Positions 8,526-17,024 are shown, counted from the stretch's first letter. The stretch: DNA of 30,790 bases from DASPPM01 sp052143835 (GCA_052143835.1 JBKQRV010000003.1:1-30790); one strand, 5' to 3'. Notes: generated by a model not told the origin, from the letters alone. A program made the numbers and translations.

Positions 8526-10268
8526 ATGGTCGCGACACCCAACACGGCACTTTCCCAAATCCACATGCAGATCATGTGGAGCCGGCTCATCGCCGTCGTC
8601 GAGGAGCAGGCCCAGACCCTCATGCGCACCGCCTTCTCCACCTCGGTGCGCGAGGCGGGCGACCTCTCGGCCGGCGTGTTCGACCGCCAGGGCCGCATGC
8701 TGGCCCAGGCCGTCACCGGCACGCCGGGCCATGTCAATTCGATGGCGACCGGGGTCAAGCACTTCCTCGACGTCTATCCCATCGACGGCATGCGGGAAGG
8801 CGACCACTACATCACCAACGATCCCTGGCTCACCTCGGGCCATCTCCACGACATCACCGTGGTGACGCCGACCTTCAAGGACGGGCGGCCGATAGCGCTC
8901 TTCGCCAATACGATCCACGTCGTCGACATCGGCGGGCTCGGCATGGGGCCGGACGGGCGCCAGGTCTACGAGGAGGGGCTGGCACTGCCGATCATGCCGC
9001 TCGCGCGGGAGGGCGAGTTCAACCAGGACCTCCTGAGGATCGTGCGCGCGAACGTGCGCGAGCCCTTCCAGGTCGAGGGCGACATCTTCGCCTGCGCCGC
9101 CTGCAACGAGGAAGGCGGGCGGCGGCTTCTGGACATGTTCGACGAGTTCCGGCTCGAGGATGTGGAGGCGCTCGGCGATCAGATCATCGAGGCGTCGCGG
9201 CAAGCCACCCTCAATGCCATCCGCAAGCTCAAGCCCGGCGTCTACAAGAACAGCGTCACCATGGACGGCTACGACAAGCCGCTCACGCTTTCCGCCACCA
9301 TGACGATCGGCTACGACGGTATCCACGTCGACTACAGCGGCACCTCCCAGGCGAGTGCCTACGGCATCAACGTGGTGCTCAACTACTGCACGGCCTACAC
9401 CGCCTTCGGCGTGCGCGTGCTGGTGGCCCCCGAGGTGCCGAACAACGCGGGCTCGCTCGAGACCATCACGGTCTCGGCCCCCGAGGGCTCGGTCCTCAAC
9501 GTCAAGCGGCCGTGGGCGGTGGCGGCGCGCCACACCGTCGGGCACATGCTGCCGGACGTGGTCTTCGGCTGCCTCCATCAGGTGATCAAGGGCGGCGTGC
9601 CGGCCGAGGGCGCGTCGTCGCTGTGGAACCCGCAGATCTACGGCGGCGGCTCCATGGTGGACGAGGTCGAGGAGGGTGTTGATCCCTCGACGCTGCCGCA
9701 GTTCTCGACCGTGATCTTCCATTGCGGCGGCTCGGGCGCCAGGCCGAGCAAGGACGGCCTCGACGTCACCGCGTTTCCGAGCGGGGTGCGCACCATCCCG
9801 GTCGAGGCGACGGAGACGATCGCCCCCATCGTGTTCTGGCGCCGCGAGTTCCGCGAGGAGTCGGGTGGTGCGGGTGCGACGCGCGGCGGGCTCGGCCAGG
9901 TCATCGAGATCGGCGGCGCCGACGGCATGCCGGTGAGCCTGCTGTGCAACTTCGAGCGCGTGAAGAACCCGGCGCGCGGGCGCAACGGCGGCAAGAACGG
10001 CGCGCCCGGCCGAGTGAGCCTCGCCTCCGGCCGGCCGATCCGGCCCAAGGGGCGCCAGACGGTGCCGCCGCGCGACCGCATCCGGCTCGAGCTGCCGGGG
10101 GGCGGGGGCTTCGGGCGGCCGGAGACGCGCGATCCGGCGCGCGTGGCGGACGATGTCATCGACGGCATCGTCTCGCGCGAGAGCGCCGAGAATATCTACA
10201 AGGTAGCGCTCACGGCGGAGGGTGCCGTGGACTGGGAGCGCACGCAAGCGTTGCGCGTCGGCGGCTAA
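8526..10268 (+). CDS. hyuB: Hydantoinase/oxoprolinase family, B subunit
   Basis: 580 aa, full length for the hydantoinase_B family. The N-terminal signature is clear: an opening that includes RLIAVVEEQAQTLMRTAFS, then the REAGDLSAGVFD motif (about residues 40-51) and TGTPGHVNSM (about 64-73). The middle contains the ITNDPWLTSGHLHDI segment that is strongly conserved in B subunits. The protein ends with a Gly-rich GGGGFGRP loop followed by a helical tail. This subunit carries the metal-dependent part of the active site, which uses the ATP-activated substrate from HyuA. It is 9 bp behind hyuA, so translation is probably coupled. A 73-bp spacer with a good ribosome binding site separates it from the ABC transporter genes. 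Confidence 0.9.
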   Translation: MVATPNTALSQIHMQIMWSRLIAVVEEQAQTLMRTAFSTSVREAGDLSAGVFDRQGRMLAQAVTGTPGHVNSMATGVKHFLDVYPIDGMREGDHYITNDPWLTSGHLHDITVVTPTFKDGRPIALFANTIHVVDIGGLGMGPDGRQVYEEGLALPIMPLAREGEFNQDLLRIVRANVREPFQVEGDIFACAACNEEGGRRLLDMFDEFRLEDVEALGDQIIEASRQATLNAIRKLKPGVYKNSVTMDGYDKPLTLSATMTIGYDGIHVDYSGTSQASAYGINVVLNYCTAYTAFGVRVLVAPEVPNNAGSLETITVSAPEGSVLNVKRPWAVAARHTVGHMLPDVVFGCLHQVIKGGVPAEGASSLWNPQIYGGGSMVDEVEEGVDPSTLPQFSTVIFHCGGSGARPSKDGLDVTAFPSGVRTIPVEATETIAPIVFWRREFREESGGAGATRGGLGQVIEIGGADGMPVSLLCNFERVKNPARGRNGGKNGAPGRVSLASGRPIRPKGRQTVPPRDRIRLELPGGGGFGRPETRDPARVADDVIDGIVSRESAENIYKVALTAEGAVDWERTQALRVGG

Positions 10269-10341
10269 GCGAGTTCGACGCGATCACGACCAAGAAAACG
10301 TGCAAGCAAAGCGGCATCGCCGCGAACAGGGAGTATGAAAA

Positions 10342-11583
10342 ATGAAAACCTGGCTCGTCTCGGCGGCCATCCTGGCCGGCCTCGGATTCGGCTCTGCCGC
10401 CTTTGCAGCGGAGGATGTGAAGATCGGCGTGATCATGCCGCTCAGCGGCAATTCCGCGAGTGCGGGCAAGGCGGATCTGGCGGCGATCGAGGTCGCGGCT
10501 CAGATCGTGAACGAGGGTCATCCGGAGCTGAAGGGTCTGCCGATCGGGACGACGCCTGGCCTGCCCAAGCTGGGCGGGGCGAAGCTCAAGCTCATCGTCG
10601 CGGACCACCAGGGCAATCCGACCGAGGGCCAGAACCAGACGCTGCGCCTGATCACCCAGGAGCACGTCGTGGCGATGGAGGGGAGCTACCATTCGAACGT
10701 CACCTTCACCGCGACCGCGGTGGCCGAGCGCTACGGCATCCCATTCATCGTGGGCGAATCGGTCGCGGCCAACATCACCAGCCGCGGCTTCAAGTGGGTC
10801 TTCCGCACCACGCCCATCGCCGGCGATTTCGGCAACGCCTACATGGAGTTTCTCGGCGATCTCAAGAAGGCGGGGCATCCGGCGGCGACACTCGCGATCG
10901 TCCATGAGAACACCGACTACGGCACCTCGGTCGGCGAGGCGGTGCGGGACGCCGCCAAGGCGCACGGCATCGACGTCGTGGCCGACATCCCCTACAACGC
11001 CAACGGCGCCGACGTCTCCCCCCAGGTGCTCCAGCTCAAGGAGAAGGACGCCGACGCCGTCGTCTTCGTTTCCTACACCGCCGACGCCATCCTCTACATG
11101 AAGACGATGAAGAGCCTTGGCTACAAGCCGAAGCTCGTCATCGCCGACGACGCCGGCTTCTCGGATCCCGCCTTCATCAAGGCGGTCGCGGACATCTCCC
11201 AGGGCCTCGTCAACCGCAGCGCCTGGGACATCGGGCCCAAGGACAGCACGACCTGGCGCATCAACGAGATGTACAAGGCCAAGACCGGCCAGACCTTGGA
11301 CGACACCAGCGCGCGCGGCATGCAGGCCATGTTCGTGCTGGCGGATGCGATCAACCGCGCCGGCTCGACCAAGCCCGAGGCGATCCAGAAGGCGCTCCAA
11401 GAGACCGATCTCAAGCCCGATCAGCTCATCATGGGCTACAAGGGCGTCAAGTTCGACCAGACCGGCCAGAACACCCTCGCCTCGACCTATCTCATCCAGC
11501 TCTTCGGCAACGACTATATCGCGGTGTGGCCGGCCAAATCCGCCCAGCACGCGCTCGAGTATCCCTTCAAGGGCTGGAACTAG
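10342..11583 (+). CDS. livK: Branched-chain-type ABC transporter, periplasmic substrate-binding protein
   Basis: 413 aa. The N-terminus is a clear Sec signal (MKTW, then a hydrophobic core LVSAAILAGLGFG, then AAFA), with cleavage expected near residue 22. The mature protein starts with EDVKIGVIMPLSGNSASAG, the usual opening of type I periplasmic binding proteins (Peripla_BP_6). Motifs typical of the family follow: VAMEGSYHSN, the FRTTPIAGDFG region and VHENTDYGTS. It captures the ligand in the periplasm and delivers it to LivHM. Family members bind amino acids, amides, urea or aromatic acids. The HyuAB and ureohydrolase neighbours suggest a nitrogenous ligand rather than leucine. GGGAG sits about eight bases before the ATG. 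livH starts 6 bp after the stop. Confidence 0.93.
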   Translation: MKTWLVSAAILAGLGFGSAAFAAEDVKIGVIMPLSGNSASAGKADLAAIEVAAQIVNEGHPELKGLPIGTTPGLPKLGGAKLKLIVADHQGNPTEGQNQTLRLITQEHVVAMEGSYHSNVTFTATAVAERYGIPFIVGESVAANITSRGFKWVFRTTPIAGDFGNAYMEFLGDLKKAGHPAATLAIVHENTDYGTSVGEAVRDAAKAHGIDVVADIPYNANGADVSPQVLQLKEKDADAVVFVSYTADAILYMKTMKSLGYKPKLVIADDAGFSDPAFIKAVADISQGLVNRSAWDIGPKDSTTWRINEMYKAKTGQTLDDTSARGMQAMFVLADAINRAGSTKPEAIQKALQETDLKPDQLIMGYKGVKFDQTGQNTLASTYLIQLFGNDYIAVWPAKSAQHALEYPFKGWN

Positions 11584-11589
11584 CGGCGG

Positions 11590-12447
11590 ATGATCCTCCT
11601 CCAGGTGATCGTAGGCGGCCTCCTCATCGGGGCCGTCTACGCACTTTTCTCGTCGGGGCTCACGCTCATCTGGGGCATGATGAACGTGATCAATTTCGCC
11701 CATGGCGAGTTCGTCATGCTGGGCATGTATGCGGCGTTCTGGGCCTTCACGCTCGCGGGCCTGGGCCCCGCCGCCTTCGCCCCGCTGGCCGCCGTGCTGC
11801 TCTTCATTCTCGGCGTCTTCGTCTACCTGGCGCTCATCCGCCACGTCATGCGCGGGCCCATGCTCGCCCAGATCCTCTCGACCTTCGGCCTGCTTCTTCT
11901 CCTGCGCTATAGCGCCTTCTGGGCGTTCACCGCCAATTTCGTGACGCTGCCCGACGACCTCGTCGGAGGCAGCATCAATCTCGGCGGCATCCTCGTGAGC
12001 GCGCCCAAGCTGCTCGCCGGCGTCGTCGCCATCCTCTTGACCGCCGGCATGCACCTCCTCCTCACGCGCACGGCGATCGGCAGCCAGATCCTCGCCGTGG
12101 CCGAAGATCGCCAGGCCGCCATGCTCATGGGCATCAAGCCCGACCGCATGCAGGCCCTCGCCTGGGGCCTCTCCGGTGCCTCTGCGGGCATCGCGGGCGC
12201 CTTGATCGCCACCTTCTTTCCGATCTCGCCCACGGTCGGAGAGTCGCTCACTATCATCGCCTTCGTGACGGTGACGCTCGGGGGCTTCGGCAGCGTGCCG
12301 GGCGCGATGATCGCCGGCCTCCTCATCGGCCTCATCGAATCGCTCTCCGCATTCTACTTCGGCCCGATCTTCCAGGACGTCGTCGTCTATGGGCTTTTCG
12401 TCGTCATCCTGTGGGTGCGGCCGCACGGCCTCCTGGGGAAGGCTTAG
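11590..12447 (+). CDS. livH: Branched-chain-type ABC transporter permease LivH
   Basis: 285 aa, standard length. It is a highly hydrophobic inner-membrane protein with about eight predicted helices and the LivH hallmarks: GGLLIGAVYALFSSGLTLIWG at the N-terminus, then MMNVINFAHGEFVMLGMY, the conserved NFAHGE motif near residues 36-41. The cytoplasmic loop AVAEDRQAAMLMGIKPDRM is the typical EAA-like coupling loop for the ATPase. VTLGGFGSVPGAMIAGLLIG is the conserved C-terminal signature. It pairs with LivM to form the transmembrane channel. Its TAG stop at 12445-12447 directly abuts the GTG of livM. Confidence 0.93.
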   Translation: MILLQVIVGGLLIGAVYALFSSGLTLIWGMMNVINFAHGEFVMLGMYAAFWAFTLAGLGPAAFAPLAAVLLFILGVFVYLALIRHVMRGPMLAQILSTFGLLLLLRYSAFWAFTANFVTLPDDLVGGSINLGGILVSAPKLLAGVVAILLTAGMHLLLTRTAIGSQILAVAEDRQAAMLMGIKPDRMQALAWGLSGASAGIAGALIATFFPISPTVGESLTIIAFVTVTLGGFGSVPGAMIAGLLIGLIESLSAFYFGPIFQDVVVYGLFVVILWVRPHGLLGKA

Positions 12448-13455
12448 GTGCCGAGGAAGCCCATCATCGGCTGGCTGGCGCTCGCCGCCGTGCTTATCGG
12501 CTTTCCGCTCGTCTTCACCGGGGCCTATTACGAGCAGCTCGCCGCCTTCGTCATCCTCTCCGCCATCTCCGCCTCGGCATGGAACCTCGTCGGCGGCTAT
12601 GCCGGCCAGGTCTCGGTCGGCCACGCCGTCTTTTTCGGCGTCGGCGCCTATATGCCGCTCCTTTTCTACAACCTGTGGGAGGCGAGCCCGCTCTTGGGCT
12701 TTCCCGCGGGCGTTGCGGTGAGTGTGGTCATCGCCGTCGTCATCGGCGTGCCCACTTTCCGGCTCTCCGGGCATTATTTCAGCATGGCGACGATCGCGGT
12801 CGCGGAGCTCATCCGCATCCTGGTCAGCGACTGGGACCTCCTCGGCGGCGCCATCGGCCTCATGGGGCCGGCGACCCCGCGTGGCTGGTGGGACCTCGTC
12901 TATCGCAGCTCGGTGCCCTACTACTACATCTTCCTCGCCGTGCTCGCGCTGCTTCTCTACATCACGCACCGCATGGAGCGCAGCCGCTTCGGCTATTATT
13001 TGCGCGCGATCCGCGCCGGGGAGCGAGCGGCGCGCAGCCTCGGCGTGCCGGTCAGCCGCTACAAGCTCTATGCGCTCATGCTGAGTGCCGGCTTCACCTC
13101 GCTCGCCGGCTCGCTCTACGCGGTGAAGTTCGGCTTCGTCGACCCCGGAAGTACCTTGGGCATCCTCGTCTCGGTGCAGATGGTGGTGATGGCCGCACTC
13201 GGGGGTGCGGGCCGGCTGCTCGGACCGCTCTTGGGTGCCGTCATCCTGGTGCCGCTTCAGACCACGACCAATACGTTCTTCGGCGGTGCCGGGACCGGCC
13301 TCGCCTTCATCCTCTACGGCGGCATCATCATGCTGTTGAGCCGCTTCGAGCCGGGCGGCCTGCTCGAGCTCTGGGAACGCTTCCAGGCGCGCCGCGAGGC
13401 ACGTACGGCCAGGGAGCGCGCCCTTGTCGGAGCCGGTGAGGACCATGCTGCTTAG
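12448..13455 (+). CDS. livM: Branched-chain-type ABC transporter permease LivM
   Basis: 335 aa, starting with GTG immediately after the livH stop. It is an integral membrane protein with about eight to ten helices. LivM signatures are SAWNLVGGYAGQVSVGHAVFFGVGAY (shortened here: GYAGQVSVGHA near residues 51-61), FRLSGHYFSMATIAV and the coupling loop AIRAGERAARSLGV. VSVQMVVMAALGGAGRLLGP is the characteristic late motif. The C-terminal tail is Arg/Glu-rich and cytoplasmic. The end of the gene overlaps livG: the livG ATG at 13445 lies 11 bp inside livM, which points to translational coupling. Together with LivH it forms the membrane channel of the importer. Confidence 0.93.
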   Translation: MPRKPIIGWLALAAVLIGFPLVFTGAYYEQLAAFVILSAISASAWNLVGGYAGQVSVGHAVFFGVGAYMPLLFYNLWEASPLLGFPAGVAVSVVIAVVIGVPTFRLSGHYFSMATIAVAELIRILVSDWDLLGGAIGLMGPATPRGWWDLVYRSSVPYYYIFLAVLALLLYITHRMERSRFGYYLRAIRAGERAARSLGVPVSRYKLYALMLSAGFTSLAGSLYAVKFGFVDPGSTLGILVSVQMVVMAALGGAGRLLGPLLGAVILVPLQTTTNTFFGGAGTGLAFILYGGIIMLLSRFEPGGLLELWERFQARREARTARERALVGAGEDHAA

Positions 13456-14179
13456 GGCCGAGAACATCAGGATGGCCTTCGGCGGCTTCCTCGCCGTCGC
13501 GGACGCCGGCCTCGAGGTGGCGGAGGGCGAGATCGTCGGCCTCATCGGCCCGAACGGCGCCGGCAAGACGACCTTCTTCAATTGCCTCGCGGGCGACCTC
13601 AAGCCGAGCGGGGGGCGCGTGCTGTTCGATGAGGCCGACATCACCCTAGCCTCGCCCGAGGCCCATGCGGCACTCGGCATCGGCCGCACCTTCCAGGTGC
13701 CGGCGACCTTCGATGAGATGACCATCCTCGAGAATGTGATGGTCGGCGCCTTCCTCAGGCATCCGCGCGAGAAAGAGGCGCGCGAGGCGGCGCGGCGCAC
13801 CCTGGCACTCACCGGGCTCGAGCGCCTGGCCGAGCACAAGGCGAAGAGCCTGGGCACGCCGGGGCGCAAGCGCCTCGGGATCGCGCGCGTGATGGCGACC
13901 GAGCCGCGCCTGGTCCTGCTCGACGAGGCCCTTGCCGGCCTCAACCCAGCCGAGATCCAGCAGGCGATCGAGCTGGTGCGCGTGATTCACCGCTCGGGCG
14001 TCACGCTCGTCATCGTCGAGCACATCATGGAGGTGGTTCTCACCCTTGCCGAGCGCATCGTCGTGTTCAACCAAGGCCGCGTCATCGCAGAGGGAAAGCC
14101 CAAGGAGATCGTCAACGATCCGGCCGTGATCGACGCCTATCTCGGGCGCTCCCACGCGCGGCGCGCGCACCAGCCATGA
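13445..14179 (+). CDS. livG: Branched-chain-type ABC transporter ATPase LivG (degenerate signature motif)
   Basis: 244 aa from ATG 13445, giving MLLRAENIRMAFGG, the normal LivG opening. A TTG at 13424 would add seven residues and is less likely. Walker A is GPNGAGKTT (35-43). Q-loop FQVPATFDEMTILENV (83-98) is normal for the family. Walker B is LVLLDEALAGL (156-166), where most relatives have DEP or DEPA. The ABC signature is LGTPGRKRL (136-144) instead of an LSxGQ-like sequence; LivG proteins often deviate here, but this one lacks the Ser and the Gln. The switch His is in VIVEHIM (189-195). It is expected to work as a heterodimer with LivF, whose signature is intact. It overlaps livM by 11 bp and livF by 4 bp. 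Confidence 0.93.
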   Translation: MLLRAENIRMAFGGFLAVADAGLEVAEGEIVGLIGPNGAGKTTFFNCLAGDLKPSGGRVLFDEADITLASPEAHAALGIGRTFQVPATFDEMTILENVMVGAFLRHPREKEAREAARRTLALTGLERLAEHKAKSLGTPGRKRLGIARVMATEPRLVLLDEALAGLNPAEIQQAIELVRVIHRSGVTLVIVEHIMEVVLTLAERIVVFNQGRVIAEGKPKEIVNDPAVIDAYLGRSHARRAHQP

Positions 14180-14907
14180 CGAGTGCCCCGGATATCCTCA
14201 AGGTCGAGCATCTCGAGGTGCGCTACGGCGATCTCGTGGGCGTCGCCGACGTCTCGCTCGAGGTGAGGCCGGGCACGATCGTGGCCCTTCTCGGCTCGAA
14301 CGGTGCGGGCAAGACCACGACGCTCAACGCGATCGCGGGGCTGGCAACGGCGAGCAAGGGGCGCATCGAGTGGTGCGAAGAGAGCATCTCGCCGCTGCCC
14401 GCCCATGCCATCGTGCGCAAGGGCCTGGCGCTTTCTCCCGAGGGCTGGCGCCTCTTTACGAACCAGACGGTCGAGCAGAACCTGCGCCTCGGCACCACGC
14501 CGCTCCCCGTGAAGAGCCGGGCGCCGGCACTCCTCGAGCGCGTCTACACGCTCTTCCCGCGACTCAAGGAGCGCCGCGCTCAGCGCGCCGGCACGCTTTC
14601 CGGCGGGGAGCGCCAGATGCTGGCCCTCGGCCGCGCGCTCATGAGCGAGCCCAAGCTCCTCCTCCTCGACGAGCCGAGCCTGGGCCTGGCCCCCTCCATC
14701 GTCGAGACCCTCTACGAGACGTTGGTGCGCCTCCACGACGAGGGCTTGACCCTCCTCCTCGCCGAGCAATCGATCCACTTGGCCCTCGAGGTCGCGGATT
14801 TCGCCTATGTGCTGCAGACCGGGCGCACCGTCCTCGAAGGTCCCGCCGACGAGCTCGCCAAGGACCCCCAGGTGCAGCGCATTTATTTGGGCGTCGGCGA
14901 GGAATAA
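14176..14907 (+). CDS. livF: Branched-chain-type ABC transporter ATPase LivF
   Basis: 243 aa. All ATPase motifs are intact: Walker A GSNGAGKTT (40-48), signature LSGGE (141-145), Walker B LLLLDEPSLGLAP (161-173) and a switch region LLAEQSI with Gln in place of His, as is usual in LivF. The start overlaps the livG stop as ATGA (14176-14179), a classic coupled junction. It closes the transporter cassette livKHMGF and probably the whole forward-strand transcript. The 211 bp that follow hold a palindromic repeat and then a new unit beginning with a Rieske ferredoxin. Confidence 0.94.
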   Translation: MTSAPDILKVEHLEVRYGDLVGVADVSLEVRPGTIVALLGSNGAGKTTTLNAIAGLATASKGRIEWCEESISPLPAHAIVRKGLALSPEGWRLFTNQTVEQNLRLGTTPLPVKSRAPALLERVYTLFPRLKERRAQRAGTLSGGERQMLALGRALMSEPKLLLLDEPSLGLAPSIVETLYETLVRLHDEGLTLLLAEQSIHLALEVADFAYVLQTGRTVLEGPADELAKDPQVQRIYLGVGEE

Positions 14908-14941
14908 AGCGCGCATTAACGGAGTCATGCCCTTACGTTGT

Positions 14942-15028
14942 CGTCACACCCGCAAAAGCGGGTGTCCAGATGTGCCAGGCAGCGCACGGCCTCGGCGGCC
15001 CTGGATGCCCGCTTTCACGGGCATGACG
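14942..15028. repeat. Palindromic intergenic repeat, class A copy 1
   Basis: Two hairpins with outer complementarity: an arm built on CACCCGCAAAAGCGGGTG, and a second on TGCCCGCTTTCACGGGCA ending in TGACG. The 5' CGTCA and the 3' TGACG are complementary. The same architecture occurs at 15477-15558 and 22079-22184. It lies between livF and the Rieske gene and may act as a terminator or mRNA-stabilising element. Confidence 0.8.
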
Positions 15029-15118
15029 ATAACAGGACGATGCAGCTGAGAGGCGGTTGACGCTTCAGTCCTTTGCCCTTAGCGTTTTGCTCCCGCGCGC
15101 AAGGGGAGGAGCAGCGAG

Positions 15119-15433
15119 ATGGCTTGGCACGTGGCGGCGAGGGTGGACGAGGTCCCCGAGAACGAGGTCATCGGCGTCGTCGTCGACGGCGAGCCGATAG
15201 CACTCTACAAGCTCGCCGGCGTGCTCTATGCCACCAGCAACGTCTGCACCCACGAGTTCGCGCTCCTCTCCGACGGCTACGTCGAGGGCGACTGCATCGA
15301 GTGCCCGCTGCATCAGGCGCGCTTCCATATCGCGACCGGCGAGGTGCGCGCGGCACCTGCGGCCGAGCCGATCAAGACTTTCCCGGTCAAGAGCGAAGGC
15401 GGCCAGATCCTCATCGAGCTGCCCGAGGTCTGA
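15119..15433 (+). CDS. Rieske-type [2Fe-2S] ferredoxin
   Basis: 104 aa, the normal size for a soluble Rieske ferredoxin of a ring-hydroxylating or demethylating oxygenase system. The cluster ligands are complete: CTH (C43, H45) and CPLH (C62, H65), separated by 16 residues, as expected for the family. There is no signal or membrane anchor, so it is cytoplasmic. A strong AGGGGAGGAG precedes the ATG. The FAD ferredoxin reductase follows 202 bp downstream across a repeat, so electrons should flow NAD(P)H, then FAD, then Rieske, then an unseen oxygenase. No terminal oxygenase subunit is present in the window. The NirD-like small subunit is a less likely alternative because no nitrite reductase genes are nearby. 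Confidence 0.92.
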   Translation: MAWHVAARVDEVPENEVIGVVVDGEPIALYKLAGVLYATSNVCTHEFALLSDGYVEGDCIECPLHQARFHIATGEVRAAPAAEPIKTFPVKSEGGQILIELPEV

Positions 15434-15476
15434 GACGCTGGCTCGAAATGCTGCGTTGGATTTCAATTGTGGCACT

Positions 15477-15558
15477 CGTCACCCCGGCGAAAGCCGGGGT
15501 CCATGTCTGAAGTCGGGCACGGGCCCAACCATGGATTCCCGCTTTCGCGGGAATGACG
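15477..15558. repeat. Palindromic intergenic repeat, class A copy 2
   Basis: Arm 1 is ACCCCGGCGAAAGCCGGGGT and arm 2 is ATTCCCGCTTTCGCGGGAAT, with CGTC at the 5' end and TGACG at the 3' end and a TCCA/TGGA pair inside. It lies between the Rieske ferredoxin and the FAD reductase genes. Confidence 0.85.
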
Positions 15559-15635
15559 GCGGAGGGTGGTGATGCATTGGAAAGAGCGCATTCATTTTCG
15601 GGCCAACCAATGAGCGGCGGGCAGGCCGGCACGCC

Positions 15636-16880
15636 ATGACCACGCCGGAGACATTCGTCATCGTCGGCGCCGGTCAAGCGGGCGGCCGGGCGGCCGAGGC
15701 GATGCGCGCAGCCGGTTTCGCCGGCCACGTCGTTCTGATCGGCGAGGAGCCGTCGCTCCCTTACGAGCGTCCGCCGCTTTCCAAGGCCGTGCTCACCGGC
15801 GACAAGCCGGCGAGTACTGTGGAGCTGCTCCCGCCAGGCTTCTATGCGCAAAAAGGCATCGAGGTCATGACCGGGACGCGCGTGGAGGCGATCGATGCGG
15901 CGGCGCGCACGGCGAGGCTCTCGAGCGGACGAACGCTCGGCTTCACCAAGCTGCTGCTGACGACCGGCGGGCGCGTGCGCACCCTTCCCTTCGCCTTGCC
16001 GGGCATGCCCGGCATCTTCTATTTGCGCACGCTTGCCGAGTCCTTGGCCCTCGGCGCGGCGCTCAAGGAGGCCAAGCGCGTCGCCGTGATCGGCGGCGGC
16101 TTTCTCGGCCTCGAGGTAGCGGCGAGTGCGAGGAAGCTCGGGCTCGCCGTCACCCTCCTCGAGCTCAAGCCGCATCTTCTCGATCGCGCGATGGCGCCGG
16201 AGATCGCGCATTTCATCGCCGAGATCCATCGCCGCAAAGGAGTCGAGCTCCACCTCGGCGCCAACGTCACCGGCATCGCGGGCAAAGAAAAGCTCGCCGC
16301 GGTCGAGCTCGCCCAAGGCACTCGCGTCGATGCCGACCTCGCCGTCGTCGCCGTCGGCATCGCGCCCAACAGCGAGCTCGCCGCGGCGGCGGGGGCCGCG
16401 ATCGGCAACGGCATCGTCGTCGACGAATTCGGCCGCACCTCGCTTCCCGACATCTATGCGGCGGGCGACGTTGCCGATCACCCCAATCCGATCCTCGGCC
16501 ACCGGCTGCGCCTCGAGTCCTGGCAGAACGCGCAGAACCAGGCGATCGCAACGGCGCGCGCCATGTGCGGGGTGGCAACACCCTACGCCGAGGTGCCGTG
16601 GTTCTGGTCGGACCAGTACGAGTTCAACATCCAGATGGTCGGCGCGCCGCTCAAGACCGACGAGATCGTCGTGCGCGGCGAGCCCGCGAGCGGACGCTTT
16701 CTCTGCTTCAATCTCGCAAGCAAGGTCGTCGTGGGCGCCACCGCCTTCAACATGGGCGGCGAGATTCGCTTCGCCCGCAAGCTGGTCGAGCTCAAGGCCA
16801 AGGTCGAGCCGGGCGTTCTATCGGATGGCACAAAGAAACTTCGGGACGTGGTGGCGACACTGTCCTCATCTAGCTGCTAG
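15636..16880 (+). CDS. FAD-dependent ferredoxin reductase (oxygenase reductase type)
   Basis: 414 aa, full length. Two dinucleotide-binding motifs are present: FAD site GAGQAG (11-16) and NAD(P) site GGGFLG (153-158). PYERPPLSK (42-50) and the C-terminal FAD contact YAAGDVADHPN (about 280-290) are diagnostic for the BphA4/putidaredoxin-reductase family. The last 85 residues form the reductase C-terminal domain (WFWSDQYEFNIQMVG). By family knowledge it passes electrons from NAD(P)H to a [2Fe-2S] ferredoxin, almost certainly the Rieske protein encoded just upstream. Only a weak ribosome site precedes the ATG. A repeat lies just beyond the stop, where the gene converges with the BKACE gene. Confidence 0.92.
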   Translation: MTTPETFVIVGAGQAGGRAAEAMRAAGFAGHVVLIGEEPSLPYERPPLSKAVLTGDKPASTVELLPPGFYAQKGIEVMTGTRVEAIDAAARTARLSSGRTLGFTKLLLTTGGRVRTLPFALPGMPGIFYLRTLAESLALGAALKEAKRVAVIGGGFLGLEVAASARKLGLAVTLLELKPHLLDRAMAPEIAHFIAEIHRRKGVELHLGANVTGIAGKEKLAAVELAQGTRVDADLAVVAVGIAPNSELAAAAGAAIGNGIVVDEFGRTSLPDIYAAGDVADHPNPILGHRLRLESWQNAQNQAIATARAMCGVATPYAEVPWFWSDQYEFNIQMVGAPLKTDEIVVRGEPASGRFLCFNLASKVVVGATAFNMGGEIRFARKLVELKAKVEPGVLSDGTKKLRDVVATLSSSSC

Positions 16881-16898
16881 AGCGATTTTCGCTTAAGG

Positions 16899-16971
16899 GT
16901 CATTGCGAGCGCAGCGACGCAATCCAGTGGGTCTGGATTGCTTCGGCGCCCTTCGGGCCCCTCGCAATGAC
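16899..16971. repeat. Palindromic intergenic repeat, class B (GTCATTGCGAG type)
   Basis: It starts with GTCATTGCGAGCG and ends with CTCGCAATGAC, near-perfect inverted ends, with an inner CAATCCAG/CTGGATTG pair. This repeat type is widespread in bacterial genomes. Here it separates the convergent reductase (+) and BKACE (-) genes, and a short T-run follows on the + strand, so it may serve as a two-way terminator. Confidence 0.85.
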
Positions 16972-17024
16972 AAGCGTTTTCCTGATGTCGCGAATCTCGG
17001 ATCCACGACATTGGCAAAAACCCC

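Noticed and set aside
6606..10247. 1213-codon open frame on the minus strand opposite hyuA and hyuB
   Set aside because: The composition is Arg/Ala/His/Asp-rich with no domain motif, and it lies wholly opposite two well-recognised genes. It is a high-GC antisense shadow.
10210..13944. 1244-codon open frame on the minus strand opposite the liv genes
   Set aside because: Low-complexity Glu/Arg/His/Asp-rich translation opposite livKHMG; no start signal or domain.
14942..15558. CRISPR-like array from the similar repeats at 14942 and 15477
   Set aside because: The repeats are palindromic paired hairpins separated by a whole gene, with no regular spacers and no cas genes.
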